From Saccharobesus litoralis (GTDB lineage Bacteria; Pseudomonadota; Gammaproteobacteria; Enterobacterales; Alteromonadaceae): a stretch of 64,000 nucleotides of DNA. The translations under genes and the position numbers were made by a program. The stretch is taken from NCBI RefSeq assembly GCF_003063625.1, contig NZ_CP026604.1, positions 1,550,001 to 1,614,000 of the forward strand. Reading direction: 5' to 3'. The notes under the pieces are model-generated. The model was not told the origin of the DNA and ran no database searches. It was given only the letters and a program-made list of their open reading frames with translations. Positions 53,953 through 63,616 of this stretch are shown here, one piece after another. Numbering within the stretch: the first letter of the stretch is position 1; every line of letters starts with the position of its first letter.

Positions 53953-55626
53953 ATGACTGAAAATTTTGCACAGCTTTTTGAAGAAAGCTTACAAACCATC
54001 GAAACCCGTCCTGGTGCCATTGTTAAAGGTACTATCGTAGCAATCCTTAAAGACGTTGTATTAGTTGACGCAGGTCTTAAGTCTGAAAGTGCTATCCCAG
54101 TTGAGCAATTCCAAAATCACACTGGTGAAATTGAAGTAAACGTTGGTGATGAAATCGACGTAGCTTTAGATGCAGTTGAAGATGGTTTCGGTGAAACTCT
54201 ACTATCACGTGAAAAAGCTAAGCGTCATGAAGCATGGTTACGTTTAGAAAAAGCATGTGAAGAATCAGAAATCGTTAAAGGTTTCGTTTCTGGTAAAGTT
54301 AAAGGTGGCTTCACTGTTGAAGTTGAAGGTATCCGTGCATTCTTACCAGGTTCTCTTGTTGACGTACGCCCTGTACGTGACACTAGCCACATCGAAGGTC
54401 AGGAATTAGATTTCCGTGTAATCAAGTTAGATCAGAAGCGTAACAACGTTGTTGTTTCACGTCGTGCTGTTATCGAGCAAGAGTCTAGCGCAGACCGCGA
54501 AGAATTATTGGCGAAATTAGAAGAAGGTATCGAAGTTAAAGGTATCGTTAAGAACCTTACTGACTACGGTGCGTTCGTTGACTTAGGCGGCTTAGACGGT
54601 CTACTTCACATCACTGACATGGCTTGGAAACGCGTTAAGCATCCAAGTGAGATTGTTAATGTTGGTGACGAAATCGACGTTAAAGTACTTAAGTTTGACA
54701 AAGAAAAATCACGTGTATCATTAGGTCTTAAGCAATTAGGTAGCGATCCTTGGGCAGAAATTGCAGCTCGCTTCCCTGAAGGCGCTAAGCTAACTGGTCG
54801 CGTTACTAACCTAACTGACTACGGTTGTTTCGTTGAGATCCAAGAAGGCGTTGAAGGTCTTGTTCACGTTTCTGAAATGGATTGGACTAACAAAAACATC
54901 CACCCATCTAAAGTGGTTAACTTGGGTGACCAAGTTGAAGTTATGGTTCTTGAAATTGACGAAGAACGTCGTCGTATTTCTCTTGGTCTTAAACAATGTA
55001 AACCTAATCCTTGGGAAGAGTTCGCTAAGAACTTTGCTAAAGGCGACAAAGTTTCTGGTAAGATCAAGTCAATCACTGACTTCGGTATCTTCATTGGTCT
55101 TGAAGGTAACATTGACGGTCTTGTTCACTTATCTGACATTTCTTGGAATGCTAATGGCGAAGAAGCTGTTCGTTCATACAAGAAAGGTGAAGAGCTTACC
55201 GCTGTTGTTCTACAAGTGGACGCAGAGCGCGAGCGTATTTCACTAGGTATTAAGCAAATTGATGAAGATCCATTTACTAAGTACCTGACGGATAACAAAA
55301 AAGGTGCTATCGTTAACGGTACAGTTACTGAAGTAGACGCGAAAGGTGTAACCATTGAGTTAGCTGATAGCGTTGAAGGTTACTTACGTGCTAGCGACAT
55401 CTCACGTGAGCGTGTTGAAGATGCATCTACTGAATTTAGCGTAGGCGATTCAGTTGAAGCTAAATACACTGGCGTTGACCGTAAGAACCGCGTAATTAGC
55501 TTGTCAATTAAAGCTAAAGACGAAGCAGAAGAGAAGGCTGCATTAGAATCTGTTAATCAACAAGATTCTGGTAACTTCACTAATGCTATGGCAGAAGCAT
55601 TCAAAAACGCTCAAAAAGGCGAATAA
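53953..55626 (+). CDS. rpsA: 30S ribosomal protein S1
   Basis: The 557-residue protein has six S1 RNA-binding domains (each with a GxVxxxxxFGxFVxL-type core; for example [21 protein letters not shown] and [19 protein letters not shown] in part). It loads mRNA on the ribosome and binds its own leader to repress translation. The 103-bp leader between cmk and rpsA lacks a strong Shine-Dalgarno, as expected for S1. Codon choice is strongly biased, fitting very high expression. Confidence 0.98.
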   Translation: MTENFAQLFEESLQTIETRPGAIVKGTIVAILKDVVLVDAGLKSESAIPVEQFQNHTGEIEVNVGDEIDVALDAVEDGFGETLLSREKAKRHEAWLRLEKACEESEIVKGFVSGKVKGGFTVEVEGIRAFLPGSLVDVRPVRDTSHIEGQELDFRVIKLDQKRNNVVVSRRAVIEQESSADREELLAKLEEGIEVKGIVKNLTDYGAFVDLGGLDGLLHITDMAWKRVKHPSEIVNVGDEIDVKVLKFDKEKSRVSLGLKQLGSDPWAEIAARFPEGAKLTGRVTNLTDYGCFVEIQEGVEGLVHVSEMDWTNKNIHPSKVVNLGDQVEVMVLEIDEERRRISLGLKQCKPNPWEEFAKNFAKGDKVSGKIKSITDFGIFIGLEGNIDGLVHLSDISWNANGEEAVRSYKKGEELTAVVLQVDAERERISLGIKQIDEDPFTKYLTDNKKGAIVNGTVTEVDAKGVTIELADSVEGYLRASDISRERVEDASTEFSVGDSVEAKYTGVDRKNRVISLSIKAKDEAEEKAALESVNQQDSGNFTNAMAEAFKNAQKGE

Positions 55627-55636
55627 GATTGCTTTT

Positions 55637-55660
55637 TAGGCGGGGATTATTCTCCGCCTA
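55637..55660 (+). terminator. Stem-loop after rpsA
   Basis: taggcgg and ccgccta pair around a 10-nt loop, 10 bp after the rpsA stop. Only a pyrimidine-rich tail follows (tcctctcc), so termination would be partial, allowing some transcript into ihfB. Confidence 0.5.
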
Positions 55661-55715
55661 TCCTCTCCGTCCTTCAGTAACAAAATCCTTTTTTGTTAGC
55701 GTACTGGAGGCTTAA

Positions 55716-55994
55716 ATGACCAAGTCCGAACTGATTGAACAATTAGCAGAACAATTTCCTCACGTGCCATTTAAAGATTTAGAGACTAGCGTTAAAGAGT
55801 TGCTAGAATATATGGCGCAATCCTTGTCAAAAAACGATCGTATTGAAATCCGTGGCTTTGGTAGCTTTTCTTTACATTATCGCGCTCCGCGTGTCGGCCG
55901 TAATCCCAAAACCGGCGACAGTGTTGAATTAACTGGTAAATACGTACCTCACTTTAAGCCAGGTAAAGAGCTGCGAGATCGCGTTAACTTATAA
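55716..55994 (+). CDS. ihfB: Integration host factor subunit beta
   Basis: The 92-residue DNA-bending protein of the HU/IHF family has the DNA-binding arm signature [22 protein letters not shown], with the intercalating proline within NPKTG. It forms a heterodimer with IhfA. The position between rpsA and lapAB is conserved. TACTGGAGGC provides a good ribosome-binding site. Confidence 0.97.
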   Translation: MTKSELIEQLAEQFPHVPFKDLETSVKELLEYMAQSLSKNDRIEIRGFGSFSLHYRAPRVGRNPKTGDSVELTGKYVPHFKPGKELRDRVNL

Positions 55995-56013
55995 CTCAAA
56001 CGGAAGTCATTTG

Positions 56014-56310
56014 GTGAAAACACTTAAAGCGCTTTTTGCCTTTATTCTTATTTTCTTGGTTGTGGCTATTAGCCTAGCGTTATCTAGCCACAACACGCAG
56101 TTAATTAAGCTTAACTTTATTATTGCTGAGAAAACATTAGTTTTCTCTCAGGTATTAGCCATATTTTTCTTCGTTGGCGTTGTTTTGTCGTCATTAGCTT
56201 GGTGGTGGTTATTAGCAAAATCTAAGCTGAAAAACTTTCAACAAAAGCGTAAAATAGACTCGTTGACTCAAGAAAACGAGCGTCTTCGGATCCAACTCAA
56301 AGATCAATAA
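56014..56310 (+). CDS. lapA: Lipopolysaccharide assembly protein A
   Basis: The 98-residue inner membrane protein has two helices (residues 4-20 and about 44-66) and a cytosolic coiled tail (KIDSLTQENERLRIQL). LapA works with LapB to tune LpxC stability and hence LPS synthesis. I chose the GTG at 56014, spaced well from GGAAG and matching the E. coli start MKYLL; a TTG one codon earlier is possible. lapB starts at TAATG overlapping its stop. Confidence 0.9.
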   Translation: MKTLKALFAFILIFLVVAISLALSSHNTQLIKLNFIIAEKTLVFSQVLAIFFFVGVVLSSLAWWWLLAKSKLKNFQQKRKIDSLTQENERLRIQLKDQ

Positions 56311-57461
56311 TGCCTGAATTACTTTTTTTATTGCTGCCTATCGCAGCACTTTATGGTTACGTTATTGGCCGTAACAGTTTTAAGCAGGCGCAATTGCGTC
56401 AACATGAAGAGATTAATCAAAACTTCTTGTCAGGCTTGAACTTGTTTCTCAATAATCAACGAGATAAAGCCATAGAGGTTTTAATTGAGAACCTTGAAGT
56501 TAATAACGAAACATTCACGACTCATATTGCGCTTGGCAAACTGTTTAGAGCTAAGGGTGAAAATGATCGTGCAATTAAAATTCATCAATTTCTAGCCAAG
56601 CAAGATGCCCTTTCTCCTAGTCAGCGGAAAACCTCGATTCTGCAACTCGCTAAAGATTTTATAGACAGTGCGTTATACGACAGAGCAGAAGCGCTATTAA
56701 AACCATTAGTTGATGATAATGATTTGGATTATGAAGCGAGAACATTGCTTTCTCGTATTTATCAAACTTATCGAGACTGGTTGCCGGCATATGAAATTAT
56801 AAAAGGCTTGGAACCGCAAGAAGGGGACAATCTCGATAATGTTCGTGCCTATTTGCTTTGTGAGTTAGCAGAAAAGCAGCAGGGACAAGAGAAACAGCAA
56901 AGTTTATTACAGGCGCTAAGTTATGATTCACGTTGTGCACGGGCTTATTTAGCCTTAATTGCGTTTTCGTTAGAAGGTGAACAATTGGATAAAGCGCAAA
57001 AATATGCTCACGATCTAGTTGAACAGGCGGTCGACTTTGTTTCATTAGTCGTACCGAAACTGGATGATATTTTTCCTTGTAAAACAGAGCAGTTAAAGTT
57101 TTTACAGCGAACAGAAAAGTTAAGTACTTCAAGCACGGCTATCGCTGATAAAATAGCCAAATTACAACTAGAGAATAACAATGCATCTGCTGCGCGAAAG
57201 ACCTTAGTTAATATGCTGGAAGGACACGCAACGATCCGAGGGTTTGCTAGTTTGATGGATGTTAATGCTAGCCAAGTAGATTCTGAACATGCTCGCTCTA
57301 TGATGAAAAGCTTGCAGAGCATGGTTGTGAAAAAAATAGAGCAGTTACCCGATTTTGAATGTGACCAATGTGGTTATCAAGGCAGCTTTTTATTTTGGCA
57401 ATGCCCTCGTTGTAAAAATTGGGGCAGTGTGAAGCCAATTAAAGGCCTAACCGGAGATTAA
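56310..57461 (+). CDS. lapB: Lipopolysaccharide assembly protein B
   Basis: The 383-residue protein has an N-terminal membrane anchor (residues 1-18), a run of TPR helices (about 35-330) and a C-terminal rubredoxin-type zinc domain (CDQCGYQGSFLFWQCPRCKNW). LapB (YciM) presents LpxC to the FtsH protease, balancing LPS against phospholipid. It overlaps lapA by one base and lies 7 bp before pyrF. Confidence 0.95.
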   Translation: MPELLFLLLPIAALYGYVIGRNSFKQAQLRQHEEINQNFLSGLNLFLNNQRDKAIEVLIENLEVNNETFTTHIALGKLFRAKGENDRAIKIHQFLAKQDALSPSQRKTSILQLAKDFIDSALYDRAEALLKPLVDDNDLDYEARTLLSRIYQTYRDWLPAYEIIKGLEPQEGDNLDNVRAYLLCELAEKQQGQEKQQSLLQALSYDSRCARAYLALIAFSLEGEQLDKAQKYAHDLVEQAVDFVSLVVPKLDDIFPCKTEQLKFLQRTEKLSTSSTAIADKIAKLQLENNNASAARKTLVNMLEGHATIRGFASLMDVNASQVDSEHARSMMKSLQSMVVKKIEQLPDFECDQCGYQGSFLFWQCPRCKNWGSVKPIKGLTGD

Positions 57462-57468
57462 ATAGACA

Positions 57469-58170
57469 ATGGCGAACAATTCGCAAATTATTGTCGCGTT
57501 GGATTTTGCTGATCAGCACGACGCGCTTTCACTTGTAGATAAAATAAAACCAGAGCAATGTCGCTTAAAAGTAGGTAAGGAAATGTTTACTTACTTTGGT
57601 CCGCAGTTTGTCGGAAAGTTAGTAGATAAAGGCTTTGATGTTTTTTTAGATTTAAAATTTCACGATATTCCGGCAACGACAGCTAAAGCCTGCGTTGCAG
57701 CCGCTAATTTAGGTGTATGGATGGTTAATGTACACACGAGTGGTGGGGAAGTTATGATGAGTACTGCTCAAGAAGCATTACAAGGCTTGTCGGGCAGAAA
57801 ACCATTACTTATTGGTGTAACTGTATTAACCAGTATGGATCAATCCGATTTAAATGGTTTGGGGATCCAAAAAACACCACAAGAGCAGGTGCTTTCTTTA
57901 GCAACGTTAGCGGCTAAAAGTGGTTTAGATGGAGTCGTTTGTTCTGCGCAAGAAGCAATAATGCTTAAACAAGCGTTAGGCCAAGACTTTAAGTTAGTGA
58001 CGCCGGGAATTCGCCCTGCAGGTAGTGATAAAGGTGATCAAAAACGCATTATGACACCTGAACAAGCGGTTAAAGATGGTGCTGATTACTTAGTGATAGG
58101 CCGACCTATTACCCAAGCTCAAGACCCTTATGCTGTATTAGAGCAAATAAACTTATCATTAAAGGGTTAA
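57469..58170 (+). CDS. pyrF: Orotidine 5'-phosphate decarboxylase
   Basis: It makes UMP from OMP, the last step of pyrimidine synthesis. The 233-residue barrel has IVALDFADQ at the first strand, the catalytic DLKFHDIP (Lys63), and [23 protein letters not shown] near the phosphate site. The order lapA-lapB-pyrF is conserved. Its stop lies only 6 bp from the edge of an inserted integron-type cassette; the original downstream sequence, including any terminator, now begins beyond it. Confidence 0.97.
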   Translation: MANNSQIIVALDFADQHDALSLVDKIKPEQCRLKVGKEMFTYFGPQFVGKLVDKGFDVFLDLKFHDIPATTAKACVAAANLGVWMVNVHTSGGEVMMSTAQEALQGLSGRKPLLIGVTVLTSMDQSDLNGLGIQKTPQEQVLSLATLAAKSGLDGVVCSAQEAIMLKQALGQDFKLVTPGIRPAGSDKGDQKRIMTPEQAVKDGADYLVIGRPITQAQDPYAVLEQINLSLKG

Positions 58171-58176
58171 TAGCAA

Positions 58177-58277
58177 CGCCTAAATCTGGGGTTTATTGCT
58201 GTTGGCTAAAATGTGAAGCGAAGCGCAACTTAGCCAACCGTTAGAAGTCCCTGCCTGTATTAGCTTGTTATATTGCG
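58177..58277 (-). other. attC recombination site of the cassette
   Basis: On the minus strand the order is ATATAAC (left core), AGGCAGGGAC (second left box), the central stem GGTTGGCTAA...TTAGCCAAC around a GC loop, AACCCCAG (second right box), then TTTAGGCG (right core). This is the layout of attC sites from Vibrio- and Shewanella-type integrons: an imperfect palindrome of about 100 bp with unpaired bases. The box GGTTGGC/GCCAAC is typical of these sites. Confidence 0.75.
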
Positions 58278-58672
58278 CTTAACTTAACTAATTCCAACTC
58301 TAATTCTTTCTTAGATAGTTTGTACTTTTCAGCAACTGCAAGTAAACATGAAAAAGTTAACTTTTTAATATATAGAGCGAACTCATCCTTATTTTTATGA
58401 ATTTCTAATATATCATTTACATCTACTTCAATCGCTATTGGTAAATCACCATTCTTTTTATTTACATTTTGAAAAGCGGGGAACTCGTCATTTTTTAACC
58501 CATAACGGACAATTAAACCTACCCATTTAAAAGGAGCACCTTTAAGCCAATCAAAAGAGATTAAAATCTCTTCGACATAATCTCTAGCTTCTTCAAATGC
58601 CTCTATTGAATTATGGACTCTCGCTTTTACTAAAGCGACAGCACCTATTACTAATTTACGATTATGAGCCAT
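58268..58672 (-). CDS. Cassette-borne immunity-like protein (Imm39-like)
   Basis: The 134-residue cytosolic protein begins AHNRKLVIGAVALVKARVH and has PFKWVGLIVRYGLKND and GDLPIAIEVDVND, followed by a helical C-terminus. From memory this resembles immunity protein family Imm39 of polymorphic-toxin systems; I could not check this. No toxin is adjacent, so it would be an orphan immunity gene that protects against toxins of neighbours. Its stop codon is formed within the attC left core and its start is close to the cassette's 5' edge, the arrangement of integron cassettes. Expression may depend on read-through from an outside promoter. Confidence 0.55.
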   Translation of the reverse strand: MAHNRKLVIGAVALVKARVHNSIEAFEEARDYVEEILISFDWLKGAPFKWVGLIVRYGLKNDEFPAFQNVNKKNGDLPIAIEVDVNDILEIHKNKDEFALYIKKLTFSCLLAVAEKYKLSKKELELELVKLSAI

Positions 58673-58741
58673 GCTTTACTCGCAATATAACAGTTAATGT
58701 TTGTGGTGGGCTTATCCAGTATAAAGTTATTTATAAGCATA

Positions 58742-58767
58742 AAAAAAGCCGCATTTGCGGCTTTTTT
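58742..58767. terminator. Bidirectional intrinsic terminator
   Basis: aaaaaagccgc-attt-gcggctttttt is a perfect hairpin with A- and T-runs on both sides. It ends transcripts from pyrF and from rne, which converge here. Confidence 0.9.
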
Positions 58768-58791
58768 GATCATGCTTTATAAGCAGAATAA

Positions 58792-58813
58792 TAAGCCCTA
58801 TTGCTAGGGCTTA
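58792..58813 (-). terminator. Stem-loop directly after rne
   Basis: taagcccta-ttgc-tagggctta is a perfect 9-bp stem lying 5 bp after the rne stop. It may stabilise the rne 3' end ahead of the main terminator. Confidence 0.55.
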
Positions 58814-58817
58814 GATA

Positions 58818-61800
58818 TTAGACAGCTCGAGTCATTGACGATTGACTTTGACCTGATGCGTTCTGGCCACCAGCAGCCTTACCAGACGTTTTTATAAGTA
58901 AACGTTGGTCAACAGGCATAGCTTCGATTTTAAGCGCTTGGCTTAGATCGAGTTGCTCAGGTTGTGTTTTAGCCATTGGTGCGAAGGCATGGCCTTTTGC
59001 TGTAAAGCTAGGCTTGTGCTGCTGATTTAAACCTTCGGTAGTTTCTGACAACGCAATAGCTTCTGTTACTGCATCTGACGAACTATTAGGTGTTGTTACT
59101 GGTTGCTCAGAGCTAGCGATTGGCTTAGCTTCTGCTTCAACAGCTTCAACAGCTTCAACAGCTTCAACAGCTTCAACAGCTTCAACAGCTTCAACAGCTT
59201 CAACAGCTTCAACAGCTTCAACAGCTGCTGTAGTCGCTTCTACTTCTGTTTCAGTCGACTCTAAAGGCAAGCTTTGTTGAAATTCTTGTCTTACTTGTGG
59301 TGCTTCGACTGTTGCAGTTACTGTTGTTGAAGGTGTTGTTGTGTTTTCGCCTTCTTTAACGTCAACTTTATCAGTTTCGGCTACGACTGGCGTTTGTGCT
59401 TCAACCTTGGTTTCTTCAGCAACTGGAGCCGTTTTGTCTTCGTTAGCGACAGACGACTGTTCTACACCAGGGTAACGACTTTCAACTGGATCTGGGCTAG
59501 GCTCAGGATGACTATACAACTCCTGAGATTCAGCTTGTGTCACTTCAGGATGCTGGTTGCTTGCTTCTGCTGTGGTTTCTGGTTTAGTTTCGTCTTTACG
59601 GCGTTTTTGTCCAGATGTACGAAGGTGACGTGGTGTGCGACGACTACGGCCTTCACGACGTTTTTCTGTCGTTTTCTTCGTTTCTGCATTATCAACGACG
59701 TTTTTCTCGTCACTAACGGCTGATGTTTCTGCGCTATTATTATCTGCAATAGGCTTATCATCGACAGTTTTGGCTGTTGCAGTACCAAGTGCTTTTTCTT
59801 CTTGCTGTGGTTTTGAAGCTGGCGCCTTAGGGGCTTTAGCTTCTGTTTCGTTCGCCACATCAAGGGTATTTACCGCTTGGTTCTCAGTTTTTTCTTGGTT
59901 GTTATCTTTCACACGCACTTTACGTCTTTGATTACGACGTTGGCGGCGCTCTTCAACCTTTTCTTTAACCTCTGTATTTGCCGTTTCAGCACGACGAGGT
60001 TTTCTTTCCTTGTTAGGGCGTTCGTTAGTTTTTTGTGACTTACGCTCTTCGTCTTTATCACCATTAGGGCGACGATTACGATTGTTCCTATTACCACCGC
60101 GACGGTTATTATTACCTGAGCGTTTACCACCACGGCCATTGCGTGATTGATTACCACGTTTCTGAGTCGATTTTTTCGGCTCTGGCTCTTCTTCAACAGC
60201 GAATAGTGATTTAAATAAGTCGGCAATTTTGGCAAATAACGACTTAGGTTGCTTCTCATCTGTTTTTGGCTGTGCTGTAGGGGCTGGCGCTACAGGGGCA
60301 GGAGGTGGAGCTGAAAATCCTTTTAGTGCGGGTTCTTCTTTTTGCACTGCAGTGGTGGTTGGCGTTTCAACAAACTGCTTAATACTAGGATCAAGTTCCA
60401 ACTCAGGTGTTTTGACTAACGCGTAGCTAAGTTCGTCCGTTAAATCATCTTTCTTCAAACGCACCATTTCGTAATGCGGTGAATCTAAATGCGGATTAGG
60501 TAGCACTAATACGCGAACACCATGACTTTTCTCGATAAAGCGCACAGCTCCGCGCTTTTCGTTAAATAAGTAGGTAGCAACATCAACCGGCACTGTCGCT
60601 CTGACTTGCACTGTGTTTTCTTTAATCGCTTCTTCTTCAAGTAAGCGAAGAATCGATAAGGCCAGTGACTCAGTTGAACGAATATTGCCCGTGCCTGAGC
60701 AGCGTGGACAAGGTATGTTGGCATTATCACCCAGAGAAGGGCGTAAACGTTGACGAGACATTTCTAGCAAGCCGAAACGAGAAATTCGACTTAATTGAAT
60801 TCGAGCTCTGTCTTGACGGGTTGCATCTCTAAGGCGGTTTTCGACTTCACGTTGGTTGCGTGCCGGTGTCATATCGATAAAGTCGATAACCACTAAACCA
60901 CCTAAATCACGTAAACGTAGTTGGCGAGCTATTTCGTCAGCTGCCTCTAAATTGGTGTTGAGTGCGGTTTCTTCAATATCACCACCTTTTGTTGCTTTAG
61001 ATGAGTTGATATCAATTGATGTTAACGCTTCGGTCGGATCAATAACTATTGAACCACCTGATGGTAAGCGTACTTCACGTTGGAATGCAGACTCGATCTG
61101 ACTTTCTATTTGGTAGTGAGTAAATAACGGTCGATCACCATCATACTTTTTCACACGGTTAATAAAGTCAGGACGAACACGTGATATATGTTCTCGCGTA
61201 CGCTCGAATACTTTTTTACTATCGATAAGAATTTCATCGACATCACGGCGTAAGTAATCGCGAATTGCACGAACGATAACATCGCCTTCTTGATGAATTA
61301 AGAAAGGTGATGGACGTTCATCAGCAGCACGCTGAATTTCTTTCCAGTGATGCTTAAGTAAATTTAAATCCCATTCTAGCTCTTCATAAGATTTACCTAC
61401 ACCGGCAGTACGAACAATTAAGCCCATGCCTTTAGGTAATTCAAGCTTATTCAGTGCTTCTTTTAATTCGGTGCGCTCGTCACCCTCGATGCGACGGCTA
61501 ATACCACCAGCGCGAGGATTATTTGGCATTAAAACCAGATAACTACCCGCTAAGCTGATAAAGGTCGTTAATGCAGCCCCTTTTTGACCGCGCTCTTCCT
61601 TATCAATTTGAACAATGACTTCTAAGCCTTCTTGTACAACGTCTTTGATATTAGGGCGGCCTGAAAACGTATAGCCTTCAGGGAAGTAGTTTTTAGCGAT
61701 TTCTTTTAAAGGTAGGAAACCATGGCGCTCAGCACCATAGTCGACAAAAGCAGCTTCAAGGCTGGGTTCTACGCGGGTAATTTTACCTTTATAGATACTG

Positions 61801-61916
61801 GCTTTTTTTTGCTCGTGGCCTGACGCTTCGATATCTAAATCGTATAAACGTTGGCCGTCTACCAGAGCAACGCGCAATTCTTCTTCTTGCGTTGCATTGA
61901 TTAACATGCGTTTCAT
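58818..61916 (-). CDS. rne: Ribonuclease E
   Basis: The essential endoribonuclease has 1032 residues. The N-terminal catalytic half includes an S1 domain (residues about 35-120), the 5' sensor and DNase I-like region with the metal-binding Asp in [15 protein letters not shown] and [14 protein letters not shown], and the zinc-link CPRCSGTG that holds the tetramer. The C-terminal half (from about 510) is disordered and arginine-rich ([13 protein letters not shown]), as expected for RNA binding and degradosome assembly. A block of Ala-Val-Glu repeats lies near residues 895-930. The long upstream spacer fits the autoregulated leader known for rne. Confidence 0.96.
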   Translation of the reverse strand: MKRMLINATQEEELRVALVDGQRLYDLDIEASGHEQKKASIYKGKITRVEPSLEAAFVDYGAERHGFLPLKEIAKNYFPEGYTFSGRPNIKDVVQEGLEVIVQIDKEERGQKGAALTTFISLAGSYLVLMPNNPRAGGISRRIEGDERTELKEALNKLELPKGMGLIVRTAGVGKSYEELEWDLNLLKHHWKEIQRAADERPSPFLIHQEGDVIVRAIRDYLRRDVDEILIDSKKVFERTREHISRVRPDFINRVKKYDGDRPLFTHYQIESQIESAFQREVRLPSGGSIVIDPTEALTSIDINSSKATKGGDIEETALNTNLEAADEIARQLRLRDLGGLVVIDFIDMTPARNQREVENRLRDATRQDRARIQLSRISRFGLLEMSRQRLRPSLGDNANIPCPRCSGTGNIRSTESLALSILRLLEEEAIKENTVQVRATVPVDVATYLFNEKRGAVRFIEKSHGVRVLVLPNPHLDSPHYEMVRLKKDDLTDELSYALVKTPELELDPSIKQFVETPTTTAVQKEEPALKGFSAPPPAPVAPAPTAQPKTDEKQPKSLFAKIADLFKSLFAVEEEPEPKKSTQKRGNQSRNGRGGKRSGNNNRRGGNRNNRNRRPNGDKDEERKSQKTNERPNKERKPRRAETANTEVKEKVEERRQRRNQRRKVRVKDNNQEKTENQAVNTLDVANETEAKAPKAPASKPQQEEKALGTATAKTVDDKPIADNNSAETSAVSDEKNVVDNAETKKTTEKRREGRSRRTPRHLRTSGQKRRKDETKPETTAEASNQHPEVTQAESQELYSHPEPSPDPVESRYPGVEQSSVANEDKTAPVAEETKVEAQTPVVAETDKVDVKEGENTTTPSTTVTATVEAPQVRQEFQQSLPLESTETEVEATTAAVEAVEAVEAVEAVEAVEAVEAVEAVEAVEAEAKPIASSEQPVTTPNSSSDAVTEAIALSETTEGLNQQHKPSFTAKGHAFAPMAKTQPEQLDLSQALKIEAMPVDQRLLIKTSGKAAGGQNASGQSQSSMTRAV
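59135..59224 (-). repeat. Ten tandem 9-bp repeats within rne
   Basis: The unit cttcaacag is repeated ten times without interruption, coding on the minus strand for Ala-Val-Glu. Slippage in multiples of 9 bp would change the length of the linker without breaking the frame. This predicts length variation between strains. Confidence 0.95.
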
Positions 61917-62655
61917 GGCGTTCTAATTGTCCTAACAACGCCTAAACAAATTAATTTAAGTTACCTTGCCGTGTCGTTCTCCCGAACATCACGTATTTTT
62001 ACAATTGAATTAACAAAGTCCGATAGTCGCTGATAGTTTGTGATCTCAAATGTGAGACACACAACACCGCCTAGCTCAGTGTTATTCACTTTGCTAGCAG
62101 CGCTTTCTCCTTTGCATATAGTCTTCTCGTTCGGGTTTTATGGTTCATTGTCAGCACTTATTCCCTATAACATAATAGTTCATATGTTATGGGCCTCGAA
62201 GCGTGACGGCTTCCCTTAAACCCCGATCGCTTTGACTAACTAAGGCTAGCAGTCTTTGGAGTGTTTTTTCACTCCTCATTAGCACTGCAAATAGCCTTAC
62301 TTTCTTAACATCAAAATTTGTGCATTTGATGCTTGTAGATTGGGTTAACTTATTTAATCGCGTTTAGGCGAATTTTCAATATTGATGACCACTCCCGACA
62401 GGATTTTCACGTTTTAACCGACCGCGAAAAAGTACACACTCCGGATAAGTTAAAAATGCGAATGGCACATAAGTCTAATACTTAAATTAGCTTATATACA
62501 TGCTGCGCGTAAACCTCTTACGTAAGCGAGGGTCACCTTCAATCTTAATACATTTGGAAAAATAACTGGCATTGTAAAATGCCATAGCGGAAAATATAGC
62601 AAACGCTTGCCAATTACGGCAATTGAAATCATCGATTAATGCAGAAATATTAACA
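61917..62655. other. rne-rluC divergent spacer
   Basis: About 740 bp without a credible gene. It contains a short inverted copy of the MITE-like repeat (62117-62238) and presumably the long rne leader on the minus strand and the rluC promoter on the plus strand; neither promoter could be fixed. Confidence 0.5.
62117..62238 (-). repeat. MITE-like interspersed repeat, copy D (short form, inverted, diverged)
   Basis: It starts tatagtcttctcgttcggg and ends gatcgctttgacta. The central palindrome is altered (catatgttat in place of gagcatatgctc), so this is an older copy. The same 95-bp internal block as in copy A is missing. Confidence 0.7.
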
Positions 62656-63606
62656 ATGAAAGAAAATGACTACAAGTCAGTTAGTTTTGTTACCTTGGAT
62701 GAAGAGATTTGTGGTCAAAGAATAGACAATTGGCTAAAAAGGAACTTGAAAGGTGTGCCGACATCGCTCATCTATCGGATCATTCGTAAAGGCGAAATTC
62801 GCGTCAATAAAAAGCGAGTTAAACCTGAATATAAGTTACAAGAAGGTGATGTCGTTCGTATTCCGCCTATTAAAATAGATGAAGCCGCAGATAAACCTAA
62901 GCAAGTGGGCCAACATATTTTAGATAGTGTAGAAAAAAATATTCTATTTGAAGATGAAAGCTTGATGATTATCAACAAGCCATCTGGGTTAGCTGTGCAT
63001 GGCGGCTCAGGTTTAAATTTTGGCTTAATTGAAGCTGTACGTAAATTGCGGCCTAATTGCCGTTCGCTTGAATTAGTTCATCGCTTGGACCGAGATACAT
63101 CTGGGGCTATCGTCATTGCGAAAAAACGCTCGGCATTAAAGTCATTACATGAGCAATTAAGGCATAAAACGGTTGATAAGCGTTACTGGGCGTTGGTCAG
63201 AGGGCGTTGGTCCGATAAATTACGTAAAGTAGAAAAGCCTTTGCATAAAAACCAACTGTCTTCGGGAGAACGCTTAGTTAAAGTCGATGCTAAATTGGGT
63301 AAACCGAGTTTAACTAAATTTCGTGTATTACAACGCTTTGATCAAGCCACATTAGTTGAAGCTTCGCCTGTGACTGGACGCACGCATCAGATCCGTGTTC
63401 ATACCGCAGCCAGTGGCCACCCAATAGCTTGCGATGATAAGTATGGTGAAAAAGATTTTGATCAAGTTGTCAAACAGGTTGGTGTGAAGCGTTTATTTTT
63501 GCATGCCGCATCGATCAGCTTTTTACACCCTAAAACCGAAACCACACTAAGAGTTGAAGCCCCTCTTGATGATAAGCTCGCGCAGGCTTTAAATAAATTA
63601 AAGTAG
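62656..63606 (+). CDS. rluC: 23S rRNA pseudouridine synthase C
   Basis: It makes pseudouridines 955, 2504 and 2580 of 23S rRNA in E. coli. The roughly 316-residue protein has an N-terminal S4 RNA-binding domain (RIDNWLKRNLKGVPTSLIYRIIRKGEIRVN in pieces) and the RluA-type catalytic motif VHRLDRDTSGAIVIAKK with the essential Asp. I chose the ATG at 62656; a TTG 11 codons earlier is also in frame. The position opposite rne is conserved in gammaproteobacteria. Confidence 0.94.
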   Translation: MKENDYKSVSFVTLDEEICGQRIDNWLKRNLKGVPTSLIYRIIRKGEIRVNKKRVKPEYKLQEGDVVRIPPIKIDEAADKPKQVGQHILDSVEKNILFEDESLMIINKPSGLAVHGGSGLNFGLIEAVRKLRPNCRSLELVHRLDRDTSGAIVIAKKRSALKSLHEQLRHKTVDKRYWALVRGRWSDKLRKVEKPLHKNQLSSGERLVKVDAKLGKPSLTKFRVLQRFDQATLVEASPVTGRTHQIRVHTAASGHPIACDDKYGEKDFDQVVKQVGVKRLFLHAASISFLHPKTETTLRVEAPLDDKLAQALNKLK

Positions 63607-63616
63607 GAAGCAATTA

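Larger units (their letters stand above)
58177..58690 (-). mobile_element. Lone integron-type gene cassette
   Basis: A 514-bp unit carries one gene and, on the minus strand, a 3' attC site. Its 5' edge reads G^TTATATTGCG. The attC starts with CGCAATATAAC and ends GGCG^TT. If the unit is circularised, the right core becomes GTTATAT, an exact complement of the left core ATATAAC, extended to 11 bp. The gene stop lies inside the left core and the ATG 18 nt from the 5' edge, as in normal cassettes. Removing the unit restores G^TTGCTATTAA, a GTT site of the kind integron integrases use off-target. Confidence 0.75.

Noticed and set aside
54811-55355. Open frames overlapping rpsA in other frames and on the other strand
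   Set aside because: They result from strong codon bias in a highly expressed gene and have no start signals or family motifs.
58201-58239. Strong hairpin gttggctaa/ttagccaac after pyrF, taken at first as a pyrF terminator
   Set aside because: No T-run follows, and its place between matching core boxes makes it the central stem of an attC site.
59135-59224. Regular repeats considered as a CRISPR array
   Set aside because: They are contiguous 9-bp units without spacers inside a coding sequence.
59394-60426. Several open frames antisense to the C-terminal half of rne
   Set aside because: Their low-complexity composition is explained by the repetitive, arginine- and glutamate-rich coding strand.
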